Source of the DNA: Conexibacter woesei DSM 14684
GTDB taxonomy: Bacteria; Actinomycetota; Thermoleophilia; Solirubrobacterales; Solirubrobacteraceae
Length of the DNA stretch: 64,000 nucleotides
Direction: 5' to 3'
Assembly (NCBI RefSeq): GCF_000025265.1
Contig: NC_013739.1
Span: forward strand, 2,852,001 to 2,916,000
Shown here: positions 41,495-50,340 of the stretch, one piece after another
How positions within the stretch are numbered: position 1 is the stretch's first letter
Layout: each line of letters opens with the position of its first letter
The notes under the pieces: generated by a model
The model's database searches: none
Told to the model about the DNA's origin: nothing
Seen by the model: only the letters and a program-made list of their open reading frames with translations
Translations under genes and position numbers: made by a program

Positions 41495-42586
41495 ATGCGC
41501 TTCGTACGCAGTTCATTGCTGTTCGCCGCGTTGGCGCTGCTTCTGGTCGCGACGAGGGCAAGCGCGACGCCGACCGCCGCGTTCACCCACTCGCCGGCGG
41601 TCCCGAACCCGGGGCAGCTCGTCACGTTCGACGCCGGCACCTCGGTGTGCGACGTCACGCCGTGCACGTACTCCTGGGACGACGTCGCCTCCGACGGGCC
41701 CGGCGCGCCCGACTATCCGCTCGGCTCCGGTACGCCGCTGACGTTCACCTTCAGAAACGCGGGCACGAAGTACGTGCGCCTGATCGTGACGAACAGAAGC
41801 GGGCAGTCGCATGCCGTCCAGCGCGACGTCGTCGTCGCGCCGGCGCCGCTGTGGGTCGGCGACGTCGACACGTGCGACGCCTCGCAGTGGGCCGACCTCC
41901 AGGACGGGCGCACGCCGACGCTCAGAGCGCTCTTCGGCGACACGCTCTTCAGAGCGCTGGCCGACAATCCGAGCGTCGCCGACGACACGCGCACGAACAA
42001 CGGCTGCTCGGGATGGTTCTGGGTCGACGACACGATCAGCCCGACGAGCGGCCCGCGTGCGGAGGTTCTGACCGACGAGCACATGAGAGACGGAACCGAG
42101 TTCTGGTACGGGACCTCGATCTACGTCGACTCCGACCCGAACGCCACGATCGGATTCGCCAGCGGCACCCACCACACGCTCACGCAGTGGAAGGGGAGCA
42201 GCAGCGGCTCGCCGCCGTTGGAGCTCGGCATCGGCAACTGGGGCAGAGGCAACCCCGGCAACGGCCTCGTCTTCATCGTCGCGAGAACCGACGGGAACAT
42301 CAGAACCGCGCACACGCTCGTCCCGCTCGCGAACATCTACGACCACTGGTGGGACCTCGCCGTCCGCGTGAAGTTCTCATCCGACGCGAGCGTCGGCGAG
42401 TACGAAGTGTGGCTCGACGGGAGACAGGTCGTCTCGACCAGAAGAGACCGGACGCTCGTCGCCGGGCGCGACTCCTACCTCAAGCAGGGCTACTACGGCG
42501 GCGGCAACGGCAACGTGATCCTGATCGATGAGACCCGCCGCGGCACGAGCCGCTGGTCGGTCGACCCGTCACTCCGCTATCCGTGA
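41495..42586 (+). CDS. secreted PKD-domain protein with polysaccharide-lyase-like domain
   Basis: The 363-residue product has a signal peptide (residues 1-~25), a PKD domain (~25-115: PTAAFTHSPAVPNPGQLVTFDA, YSWDDVASDG) and a ~230-residue concanavalin-like domain similar to heparin-lyase-I/PL20-type proteins, with GPRAEVL, EFWYGTSIYV, WWDLAVRVKFS, and LKQGYYGGG. Such enzymes cleave uronic acid polymers by beta-elimination; activity is inferred. I use the ATG at 41495 preceded by AGGGGGAAG rather than an upstream in-frame codon at 41474. Arg is often AGA (about 11 of 26). Confidence 0.75.
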   Translation: MRFVRSSLLFAALALLLVATRASATPTAAFTHSPAVPNPGQLVTFDAGTSVCDVTPCTYSWDDVASDGPGAPDYPLGSGTPLTFTFRNAGTKYVRLIVTNRSGQSHAVQRDVVVAPAPLWVGDVDTCDASQWADLQDGRTPTLRALFGDTLFRALADNPSVADDTRTNNGCSGWFWVDDTISPTSGPRAEVLTDEHMRDGTEFWYGTSIYVDSDPNATIGFASGTHHTLTQWKGSSSGSPPLELGIGNWGRGNPGNGLVFIVARTDGNIRTAHTLVPLANIYDHWWDLAVRVKFSSDASVGEYEVWLDGRQVVSTRRDRTLVAGRDSYLKQGYYGGGNGNVILIDETRRGTSRWSVDPSLRYP

Positions 42587-42642
42587 GCCGCCGGCCGCAG
42601 CGCTCCCCCGGGCAGCGCCTGGGGGAGCGGGGCGCGAGGACG

Positions 42643-43497
42643 CTAGGCGACCGCGACGCGCTGCTGTGCGTTCTCGACGATGCTGTTCACGATCCGGTGG
42701 TGCAGCGGCCGCGGCAGGTCGTGCCCCATGTCCGGCAGCGGGAGGTAGGTGGAGCCGGCGACCGCGGCGTGGGTCGCCTCGCCGCCGCTGATGTCGATCA
42801 GCGGATCCTCGCCGCCGTGGATCACCAGCGCGGGCACTCTCAGCGCCTGCAGGCTTCTCGTGCGGTCGAGCGCCATCAGGATCGCGGCGATCTGACGCGC
42901 GCCGCCGTCGGGGTGAACCGCGCGGCGGTACGCCTCGCCCGCCAGCTCCAGGCGGCCCGGGCGCTCGCTCGCGGCGTGGGTTCTGGAGCCGATCACGTCG
43001 TAGACGTGGGCGATCTGGATGATCGCCTCGCGGGGGTCCTCCGGGAGCGGTCTGAGCAGCTCGCCGATCACGCCGTCGGCCGGCTGCCCGACGCTCGGGT
43101 CGCCGGTCGTGCTCATGATCGAGCAGAGCGTTCGCACCCGCTCCGGTCTGCCGATCGCGATCAGCTGGGAGATCATCCCGCCCATCGACGCGCCGACGAC
43201 GTGCGCCTGCTCGATCCCGAGGTGGTCGAGCAGCTCGACGGCGTCGTCGGCCATCGCCTGCAGGAAGTACTGCGCGGGCGTGACCTTCCATCTCGTCAGC
43301 CCGCTGTCGCGGTTGTCGAAGCGGATCACCCGGTAGCCGCGCTCGCCGAGCGCGTCGACGATCTCCTGTGGCCAGTGGATCAGCTGCGAGGACAGTCCCA
43401 TCACCAGCAGCAGCGGCTCGCCGTTCTCGTTGCCCTCGTCGCGGTAGCAGGCCGTGACCTTCGTCAGCTCCGCGAAGCGCTCGCGTGGATCGCTCAT
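42643..43497 (-). CDS. alpha/beta-hydrolase
   Basis: The 284-residue cytoplasmic hydrolase shows LLLVMGLSSQLIHWPQEIVDAL (oxyanion region), YRVIRFDNRDSGLT, the nucleophile elbow VVGASMGGMISQLIA with Ser in GASMG, acid part VIHGGEDPLIDI and catalytic His in LPDMGHDLP. This is the DhaA/aclacinomycin-methylesterase-like branch (RFDNRDSG is typical). The ATG at 43497 follows GGGAGAG by five bases. Divergent from the ClC gene. Substrate unknown. Confidence 0.9.
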   Translation of the reverse strand: MSDPRERFAELTKVTACYRDEGNENGEPLLLVMGLSSQLIHWPQEIVDALGERGYRVIRFDNRDSGLTRWKVTPAQYFLQAMADDAVELLDHLGIEQAHVVGASMGGMISQLIAIGRPERVRTLCSIMSTTGDPSVGQPADGVIGELLRPLPEDPREAIIQIAHVYDVIGSRTHAASERPGRLELAGEAYRRAVHPDGGARQIAAILMALDRTRSLQALRVPALVIHGGEDPLIDISGGEATHAAVAGSTYLPLPDMGHDLPRPLHHRIVNSIVENAQQRVAVA

Positions 43498-43662
43498 CAC
43501 AACTCTCCCGTGTCGTCGTGCGATCCGGACGTGCTGCTGCTCACGCGCTCCCCGCGCGCAGCATCGCACCTTTCCGGCGCTCGGAGCGGCGAAAGTCCGA
43601 AATATGGCGCGTAGGGGCGATGGCGTCGTCGGGCGCCGGCGGGGTATACCCACCTCGCACGC

Positions 43663-45057
43663 ATGGCCGCGGACGCCGACAGTCCTCCGCCGGACCCGCC
43701 CGCCGGCCCTGCGGCCGCGATGCGCAGTCGCGCGTTCGTCGCGCTGCTGCTGCTCGCCGCCGTCGTCGGCATCGTCGTCTCGCTGCTCGCATGGGGCTTC
43801 CTCGAGCTGACGCACCAGATCCAGGTCGGCCTCTTCACCGACCTGCCGAAGGAGGTCGGCTACGACGACGGCGCGCCGCTGTGGTGGTCGCTGCCGATCC
43901 TGCTCGTCGCCGGCGTCGTCGTCGCGTTCGCGATCGCGAAGCTGCCCGGCAACGGCGGCCACGTCCCGGCGAACGGCCTGAAGATGGGGCTGACGGAGCC
44001 GATCGAGCTGCCGGGCGTGATGCTCGCGGCGCTCGCGACGATCGGGCTCGGCGTCGTGCTCGGCCCAGAGGCGCCGCTGATCGCGCTCGGCGGCGGGCTC
44101 GGCGTCCTGTTCCTGCGCCAGCTGCGCAGAGACGCGCCGTCGGAGGTCGCGCTCGTGATGGCGGCGTCGGGGACGTTCGCCGCCGTCTCGCTGCTGTTCG
44201 AGTCGCCGCTGATCGCGGCGGTGATCCTGATCGAGGCGTCCGGGCTCGGCGGCCCGAGACTCCCCGTCGTGCTGCTGCCGGGGCTGCTGGCGGCGGGGAT
44301 CGGCTCGCTCGTCTCGATCGGAATGGGGTCGTGGACCGGCCTCAGCACGAGCGCGTACGCGCTCAGCGCGCTGGAGCTTCCGCAGTACGCGCGGCCGACC
44401 GCGGCGGCGCTCGGCTGGTCGATCCTGCTGGCGGTCGCGGTCACCGTCGGCGCGGTGGCGATCGTGCGGGCGGGGCGTGTCGTCGCACGCATCTCCGACG
44501 GCCGCGCGTTCGTCGTCGCACCGCTCGCCGGGCTGCTGATCGGCGGGCTCGCGATCGCCTTCGCCTCGACCACCGACAAGGACGTCGCGCAGGTGCTGTT
44601 CGACGGTCAGGACTCGATCGGCCCGATGACGGCCAGTCCCGCGGCGTGGTCGCTCGGGACACTCGCGCTGCTCGTCGCGTTCAAGGGCGCGGCGTGGAGC
44701 CTGTCGCTCGGCGCCTTCCGCGGCGGCCCGACGTTCCCGGCGCTGCTGCTCGGCGCGGCGGCCGGGATGATGGCCGCGAGACTGCCCGGGTTCGACCTCA
44801 CGCCGGCCATCGCGGTCGGCATGGCCGCCGCGATCGTCGCGGTCCTGCGGTTGCCGCTGTCGGCGGTCGCGCTGGCGGTGCTGCTGACGGCGGGCGCCGG
44901 GGCGGGCGCCGCGCCGCTGATCATCGTCGGCGTCGTCGTCGCCTACCTGACGGCGCTCGTGCTGACGGAGCCGGCGGCGGACGACCACGCCGAGGGCGGC
45001 GCACCGGGCGCCCCTAGCGCCCCTAGCGCCGCTTCGGGCTCGCCTTCGCCAACCTGA
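43663..45057 (+). CDS. ClC family chloride channel/transporter
   Basis: The 464-residue membrane protein has the ClC helix pattern. The selectivity motifs are LGPEAPLIALGGGLG, where Glu136 corresponds to the gating glutamate of GREGP, and GAFRGGPTFPALLLGAAAG for GGxFxP. The usual GSGIP near the N-terminus reads NGGHVPANG, so anion selectivity may differ. There is no CBS domain. The proton-glutamate of exchangers is not obvious, so channel or exchanger cannot be told. The last 35 bases overlap the convergent PKD gene. Confidence 0.85.
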   Translation: MAADADSPPPDPPAGPAAAMRSRAFVALLLLAAVVGIVVSLLAWGFLELTHQIQVGLFTDLPKEVGYDDGAPLWWSLPILLVAGVVVAFAIAKLPGNGGHVPANGLKMGLTEPIELPGVMLAALATIGLGVVLGPEAPLIALGGGLGVLFLRQLRRDAPSEVALVMAASGTFAAVSLLFESPLIAAVILIEASGLGGPRLPVVLLPGLLAAGIGSLVSIGMGSWTGLSTSAYALSALELPQYARPTAAALGWSILLAVAVTVGAVAIVRAGRVVARISDGRAFVVAPLAGLLIGGLAIAFASTTDKDVAQVLFDGQDSIGPMTASPAAWSLGTLALLVAFKGAAWSLSLGAFRGGPTFPALLLGAAAGMMAARLPGFDLTPAIAVGMAAAIVAVLRLPLSAVALAVLLTAGAGAGAAPLIIVGVVVAYLTALVLTEPAADDHAEGGAPGAPSAPSAASGSPSPT

Positions 45058-47017
45058 TCGTGCGCGTCACGTTCGCCCGTCTCGTGGCGGCGTCGCCGGC
45101 GTAGAACGCGGTGATCGTCGCCTTGCCGCGCCGCGCTCTCGCGAGTGGCCCGGTCAGCTTGAGCGTCGCGCGCCAGCGGCCGCGGGCGATCGTCGCCGAC
45201 TTGCGTGTGAAGACGGTCGTGCGGCCGACCTTCTTGCGGTACGCGATCGTGACTCTGCCGGTCGCATGCGGGGAGATCGTGCCGGCGACGGTGACCTTCG
45301 CGCCCTTGCGGACCGTCCGCGTGAGCGCCAGCGCGGCGGCGGCACGTCCGGCTCTCGGCGTGCGGCTGGGGCCGGCGGCGGCAGCGACGGTCACCCGTCG
45401 CGTGATCGTCGTCTCGTTGCCGACGCCGTCGGTCGCGGTCAGCGTGACGGTGTACGTGCCGGCGCGCGTGTAGACGTGGTCGACGGCCGCTCTGCGCGAG
45501 CCGCTGTCGTCGCCGAAGTCCCACCAGACGCTGGCGCCCGTGCGGTCGCTCGCGCTCGCCGAGAACGGCGCGGGCGCGCCGGCCGTCGCGGTCGCCGGCG
45601 TGCTCGCCGTCAGCTTCGGCCCGGTCGCGTCGAGGACGCGCGTCGAGAGCGAGAAGGCGATGAACTGTTGGAGCACCCCGAGCAGAGCGCCACCGTCGGC
45701 ATGCGCGAACGGCAGCACGTAGCGGTCGATGTCGAACGGGCCGCCGAGACCGAAGGCCGAGGCGCCGGTCGCGGTGACCGGGCCGAACGTGCCGTTGGAG
45801 GCGATGCGCCGCGCGAACAGCGGCACCGTCAGCGCCACCGACGGCCGCTGCTGCTGCAGCCAGGTCGCGAGCACGCCGCCGTCGGGCATCGCCGCGAGCA
45901 GCGGGGCGACCGCGGCGACGCCGGGCTCCGCTGTGGGGAGCGGCTGCGCGGGGCCGGTCGCGGCGCCGGGCGCGATCCGGCTGACGATCGCGGTGGCGGA
46001 GATCGGAGGAGTGGACGACGTGGCCTCGGTCCACGCGATCGTGACGGTGCCGTCCGGGGCGATCGCGGGCGTCGCGACGGCGGGCATGCTCACCGGTGCC
46101 GGCGCACCGTGGAACGGCGCGCCGAGGACCTCGCCGCTGAGCGGGAGGCGGACGCCCGCGACCCGCATGTCGCTGCCGCCGGGCACGGCCTCGCTCCACG
46201 CGAGCGCGCCGCCGGCGGCGCCCGCGCCGAGCGTCGGGAAGCTGGCGGCGTCGGCGGGCGCCTCGGCGACGGCGCCGTCGAGCTGGCCGGCGGCGTCGAG
46301 TCGGGCGATCCGCTGCGCCGCGCCGCTGCCGGTGCCGTCGGTCCAGGTGACCCATGCGACGCCGTTCGGCGTGACCGCGATCCGGGGGTCGGCCTCCAGG
46401 CCGCCCAGCCCGAGCACCACGACCGGGCCGAGCGTCCCGTCGGCGGCGACCCGGCGGGCATGGATCGCCTCGGCCGCCAGGCCGTCGTCCCACGCGCGCC
46501 ACACGACGGTCGCGTCGCCGTCGCCGTCGACCGCGACCGCGACGCCGGTTTCGAGCGGGAGCTGGTCCGGTGCGACGAGGAGCGGTGCGCCGACCGTCCC
46601 GCCGGCGGCGAGCAGGGCGAGCCGGAGCTGGTCGTCGCCGCCGACCTCGTCCTGCCAGGCGACGGCGGAGGCGCCGGAGGCGCCGGCAGCGACGACCGGC
46701 CAGACGGGGTCCGGACCGGGGTCGGCGTCGTCGAGCACTCGCACCGTGCCGAGCGTGCCGTCGGGCGCGGCGCGCTGCACGGACACCTTGACGGCGGCGG
46801 CGTCGTCCTCCGCGATCCAGGCGGCCGTGGAGGAGCCGTCGGGAGCGCCGGCGAGGTCGAGGCCCTCGCTCATGAGCGGGACGTCGAACGCCGGACCGTC
46901 GATCCACCCCTCGGCCTGCGCGGTCGCGGCCGGCGCCCCGACGAGCAGGGCGGTCGCGAGGAGCGCTCCGGTGAGCCGCCGGGGACGAGGTGATCGACGG
47001 ACGCGGGAGTTCGGCAT
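45023..47017 (-). CDS. secreted PKD-domain surface protein
   Basis: The 664-residue product has a basic signal peptide (residues 1-~36), a large region of repeated beta segments with ATVVWRAWDD, AWVTWTDGTG, VTIAWTEATS (propeller-like, ~40-470), a PKD domain (~475-560: SASDRTGASVWWDFGDDSG, HVYTRAGTYTVTLTATDGVGNE, in parts) and a C-terminal Ig-like cap (~580-660). The start ATG 47017 is chosen since the hydrophobic signal follows directly. Probably displayed or released outside the cell; no enzymatic motif. Confidence 0.78.
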   Translation of the reverse strand: MPNSRVRRSPRPRRLTGALLATALLVGAPAATAQAEGWIDGPAFDVPLMSEGLDLAGAPDGSSTAAWIAEDDAAAVKVSVQRAAPDGTLGTVRVLDDADPGPDPVWPVVAAGASGASAVAWQDEVGGDDQLRLALLAAGGTVGAPLLVAPDQLPLETGVAVAVDGDGDATVVWRAWDDGLAAEAIHARRVAADGTLGPVVVLGLGGLEADPRIAVTPNGVAWVTWTDGTGSGAAQRIARLDAAGQLDGAVAEAPADAASFPTLGAGAAGGALAWSEAVPGGSDMRVAGVRLPLSGEVLGAPFHGAPAPVSMPAVATPAIAPDGTVTIAWTEATSSTPPISATAIVSRIAPGAATGPAQPLPTAEPGVAAVAPLLAAMPDGGVLATWLQQQRPSVALTVPLFARRIASNGTFGPVTATGASAFGLGGPFDIDRYVLPFAHADGGALLGVLQQFIAFSLSTRVLDATGPKLTASTPATATAGAPAPFSASASDRTGASVWWDFGDDSGSRRAAVDHVYTRAGTYTVTLTATDGVGNETTITRRVTVAAAAGPSRTPRAGRAAAALALTRTVRKGAKVTVAGTISPHATGRVTIAYRKKVGRTTVFTRKSATIARGRWRATLKLTGPLARARRGKATITAFYAGDAATRRANVTRTIRLAKASPKRR

Positions 47018-47118
47018 GCGGTGTGCTCCGGGTTTGGGACGGCAGGGCGCGGGTGCGCGCACTGTACGGGTGATCGTCCGCAGGCGCCGCGCCTTGAGCT
47101 GGGCGATACGGTGGTGGC

Positions 47119-48099
47119 GTGGCATCGGATGAGATCACGGGAGGTGGCGAGGAGGTCAGGCTGACCAACCTCGACCAGCCGTTGTTCGACGGCGCGGACG
47201 CGACGAAGCGGGACCTGGTCGACTACCTCGACGCGGTCTCCGAGCAGCTGCTCGGCGAGCTGCGCGACCGGCCGCTGTCGGTGATCCGGGCGCTGCGCGG
47301 CCGCAAGCCGTTCATGCAGAAGAACGTCCCGAGATACACGCCGCCGTGGATCAAGACGGTGACGCTGTGGGCGGAGCGCTCCAAGCGCGACGTCTCCTAC
47401 GCGCTCTGCAACGACCGTGCGACGCTGCTGTGGTTCGCCAACCAGCGCGCCGTCGAGTACCACGCGGCGCTGATGCGCGCCGACCTGCCCGACCACCCGC
47501 AGACGCACCTCGTGCTCGACGTCGATCCGCCGGAGGGAGCGTCGTTCGGCGTCGTCGTGCGGACCGCCGCGCTCGTGCGGCAGGCGCTCGCCGACGCCGG
47601 GCTCGCGGGCGCGCTGAAGACCAGCGGCGCGAAGGGTGTGCACGTCTTCGTGCCGATCGCGCAGCCGGCGGCCGTCGAGGAGATCGCGGCGGCGACGCGG
47701 GCGCTCGCCGCGCGCGCCGAGCGCCTCGATCCGGCGCTGGCGACGACGACGTACGTGCTCGCGGATCGCGGCGGCAAGGTGTTCGTCGACGCCACCCGCG
47801 CGGGCGGCGCGACCGTCGTCGCCGCCTACAGCCCGCGCATCCGGCCGGGCACGCCGGTCTCGTTCCCGCTGCCATGGGACGAGCTGGAGAACGTCGTGCC
47901 GGCAGACTTCACGATCCGTACCGTGCCGGCGCTGATCGGCGCGCGCAACCCGTGGGCCGACGAGCTGCCGGCGCCGCAGCCGCTGCCGGCCGAGCTGATC
48001 GAGGAGGGCCGGGCGATCCCGGTCGCCCGCGTCGCGGCGATGCACGAGGGCAAGCGCCGCGCGCGTGCGCGGCGCGAGCAGTCAGACGCCGGCAGCTGA
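47119..48099 (+). CDS. stand-alone LigD-type polymerase domain (NHEJ primase-polymerase)
   Basis: The 326-residue product matches the archaeo-eukaryotic primase-like polymerase domain of bacterial LigD. Asp134 and Asp136 in LVLDVDPPEG bind the metal ions, KTSGAKGVHVFVPI is the conserved nucleotide-site segment, and FPLPWDELENVVPADFTI closes the domain (in parts). No ligase or phosphoesterase domain is attached and no ku gene is near. Such stand-alone proteins (PolDom/Prim-PolC type) fill short gaps with ribonucleotides. GTG start at 47119. Confidence 0.9.
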   Translation: MASDEITGGGEEVRLTNLDQPLFDGADATKRDLVDYLDAVSEQLLGELRDRPLSVIRALRGRKPFMQKNVPRYTPPWIKTVTLWAERSKRDVSYALCNDRATLLWFANQRAVEYHAALMRADLPDHPQTHLVLDVDPPEGASFGVVVRTAALVRQALADAGLAGALKTSGAKGVHVFVPIAQPAAVEEIAAATRALAARAERLDPALATTTYVLADRGGKVFVDATRAGGATVVAAYSPRIRPGTPVSFPLPWDELENVVPADFTIRTVPALIGARNPWADELPAPQPLPAELIEEGRAIPVARVAAMHEGKRRARARREQSDAGS

Positions 48100-48116
48100 A
48101 CCGGTCCGCGACCTGT

Positions 48117-49328
48117 TCATCGGCGCGCCGGCCCGGGGCCGACCGCGCCGACGGCGAGGCCGGCGAGCGCCAGCGCGGCTGCGCTCCACAGCAGGGGCGT
48201 GACCCCGGACGCCTCGACGACGGTGCCGCCGAGGAAGGCGCCCAAGGCGATCGCGGCCGTGAAGACCCCGACGTAGAGCCCGGTGACGTGCTCGGTGCGG
48301 TGCGGTGCGGACTGGGTCATCCAGATCTGACCGCCCACCGACAGCCCGCCATAGGTCAGCCCCCACAGCGCGACGGCTGCGTAGGCGACGCCGGCCACGC
48401 TGCCCAGCAACGCCAGCAGCGCGATCGCCGCGCCGATCCCCGTGGCCAGGCTCAGGAGCGTGAAGCGCGCGCGTCGCGCGGCGAGGGCGCCGGCCGCGAA
48501 GTTGCCGGCCAGCCCGCAGGCGCCATACGCGAGGAGCGCGAGTGCGATCGACCCAGGAGCCAGTCCGGTCCGTTCTTCGAGGACGGGGCGCACGTAGGTG
48601 TAGGCGGCGAAGTGCGCGGTGACGAGCAGCACGATCAGCGCAAGTCCGGCGGCGACCGCGGGCGTGCCCAACAGCGATTGGCCGCCGGTACCGGCGCCTG
48701 CGCCGGCCGGGGCGGCCGGGCGAGGCAGGCGGGGCAATGCCAGCGCGAGACCCGCGGCGAGGGCGATGCCGCCGCCGGCGAGCACGGCGAACGCCGTCCG
48801 CCAACCGAAGGCGTTCCCGACGACCGTGCCCAGCGGCACCCCGATCACCGACGCCGCCGCGACCCCGCTGACGGCGAAGGAGACCGCCAGCGCGGCGTTG
48901 CGCGGTGCGACCAGCCGGCTGGCGATCACGGCGGCCAACCCCCACACGACGCCCATCCCGATCCCGAGGAGGGCACGCGAGACGACCAGCAGCCCGAACC
49001 CCGGCGCCACCGCGGTCAGCGCGTTGCCGGCAGCGAGGACCACCATCGCCGACGCCAGCACCAGGCGCCGGTCGAGCCGACCGAGCAGGCGCGGGACGAG
49101 CGGCGCGGTGACCGCCGTGACGAGGCCGGTGATCGACAGGCTGTAGCCGGCCGCGCCCTGCGTGATCCCGAGGCCGTCGGCCATCGGGGTCAGGACGCCC
49201 ACGGGAAGCATCTCCGAGGTCACCACCACGAACGTGCTCAGCGACAGCACCGCCACCGCGAGCCATTGCGAACGCGTGGTGCGCGCGGGATCGGTCGCGG
49301 ACCGCGGAGGGGAGAGGGAGGCGCTCAT
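48117..49328 (-). CDS. MFS efflux transporter (DHA1/YdhP-AraJ-like)
   Basis: The 403-residue membrane protein shows twelve hydrophobic helices and MFS motifs: STFVVVTSEMLPVGVLTPMADGLG in helix 1, LLGRLDRRLVL as the loop 2-3 signature, and SRALLGIGMGVVWGLAAVIASRLV in helices 4-5 (in parts). The SEMLPVG start is typical of the AraJ/YdhP/NepI drug and purine exporters. It is divergent from a LysR gene with a dyad between, so its expression is likely inducer-controlled. Confidence 0.88.
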   Translation of the reverse strand: MSASLSPPRSATDPARTTRSQWLAVAVLSLSTFVVVTSEMLPVGVLTPMADGLGITQGAAGYSLSITGLVTAVTAPLVPRLLGRLDRRLVLASAMVVLAAGNALTAVAPGFGLLVVSRALLGIGMGVVWGLAAVIASRLVAPRNAALAVSFAVSGVAAASVIGVPLGTVVGNAFGWRTAFAVLAGGGIALAAGLALALPRLPRPAAPAGAGAGTGGQSLLGTPAVAAGLALIVLLVTAHFAAYTYVRPVLEERTGLAPGSIALALLAYGACGLAGNFAAGALAARRARFTLLSLATGIGAAIALLALLGSVAGVAYAAVALWGLTYGGLSVGGQIWMTQSAPHRTEHVTGLYVGVFTAAIALGAFLGGTVVEASGVTPLLWSAAALALAGLAVGAVGPGPARR

Positions 49329-49355
49329 GCCTCCGAGTCAAGCGTCCACGCCGCG

Positions 49356-49380
49356 GGTGAACAAGAGCCTTCTGCTCACC
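49356..49380. promoter_or_regulatory. LysR-type operator between MFS and regulator genes
   Basis: GGTGAAC and GCTCACC flank an 11-base centre (AAGAGCCTTCT), an imperfect dyad of the T-N11-A type. It lies in the 67-base gap of the divergent pair and fits a LysR binding site. Confidence 0.55.
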
Positions 49381-49395
49381 GATCGATAAGCTCGA

Positions 49396-50322
49396 ATGAT
49401 CGATGCGGCAGCCGGCGGGAGCGTGGTGAAGCAGGTCCAGATCCAGCAGATCGAGTGCCTCGTCGTGCTGACCGAGGAGCTGCACTTCGGCCGCACCGCG
49501 GAGCGCCTCGGCTACTCCCAGAGCCGGGTGAGTCAGCTGATCGCCGACCTGGAGCGTCGCGTCGGCGTCCGGCTCGTGGAGCGCACCAGCCGGCGCGTGG
49601 CGCTGACCCGGCTCGGCGCGCAGTTCGTCGACGAGGTCCGGCCGGCCTACGAGACGCTGACGGCCGCCTTCTCCCAGGCGCACGAGCGTGCCCGCCGCGG
49701 GGCCCTCTGCGAACTGCGGATCGGCTTTCACGGGAACGTCTACGAGCACGTCACCGAAGCGTTCCGCCGCCTGCGCGTCCAGCACGAGGTGGCCGTCGCG
49801 TTGAGCGAGATCCCGCTCGGCTCGCCGTTCTCCGCAGTGCTGGAGGGACGGCTCGACGCCGCGATCGTCGAGCTGCCGGTTCACGAGCAGGCGCTGAGCG
49901 TCGGGTACCGCTTCCCGCCCCAGGACCGTCTGCTCGCGGTCGCCTCCTCCCATCCGCTCGCCGCCGGCGGCGGTGACGTCGACGTCGAGCAGCTGGCCGG
50001 CTTGAACCTCGTCCGCCCGGTCGGCGACGCCCCTGACTACTGGATGGCCGCCCGCGTCCCACCGTCGACCCCCGCGGGGCGGCCGATCCGATCGACCGCC
50101 GGGATCGCCACGATCCAGGAAGGCCTCGCGCTGGCCGCGGGCGGCGAGCACGCGATGCTGGTCTGCCGCCCGCTCGCCGAACGCACGACCCGCGGTGACG
50201 TGCGCTATCTCCCGGTCGCGGGACTCGAAGAGCCGTCGCAGCTGGGGCTGATCTGGCGCACCGAGCACACCACCCCGCAACTGACCGACCTCGCTCAGCT
50301 GCTCCGCGAGGGGGAGCGCTGA
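49396..50322 (+). CDS. LysR family regulator
   Basis: The 308-residue product has a LysR winged helix in the first ~75 residues (QQIECLVVLTEELHFGRTAERLGYSQSRVSQLIADLERRVGVRLVERTSRRVALT, given here only by its position) and a two-lobed ligand domain from ~100. It probably controls the divergent MFS gene through the dyad at 49356-49380. Arg codons here are CGN, with no AGA bias, unlike several neighbours. Confidence 0.92.
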   Translation: MIDAAAGGSVVKQVQIQQIECLVVLTEELHFGRTAERLGYSQSRVSQLIADLERRVGVRLVERTSRRVALTRLGAQFVDEVRPAYETLTAAFSQAHERARRGALCELRIGFHGNVYEHVTEAFRRLRVQHEVAVALSEIPLGSPFSAVLEGRLDAAIVELPVHEQALSVGYRFPPQDRLLAVASSHPLAAGGGDVDVEQLAGLNLVRPVGDAPDYWMAARVPPSTPAGRPIRSTAGIATIQEGLALAAGGEHAMLVCRPLAERTTRGDVRYLPVAGLEEPSQLGLIWRTEHTTPQLTDLAQLLREGER

Positions 50323-50340
50323 CCGGCGGCCCCGCTCCGC

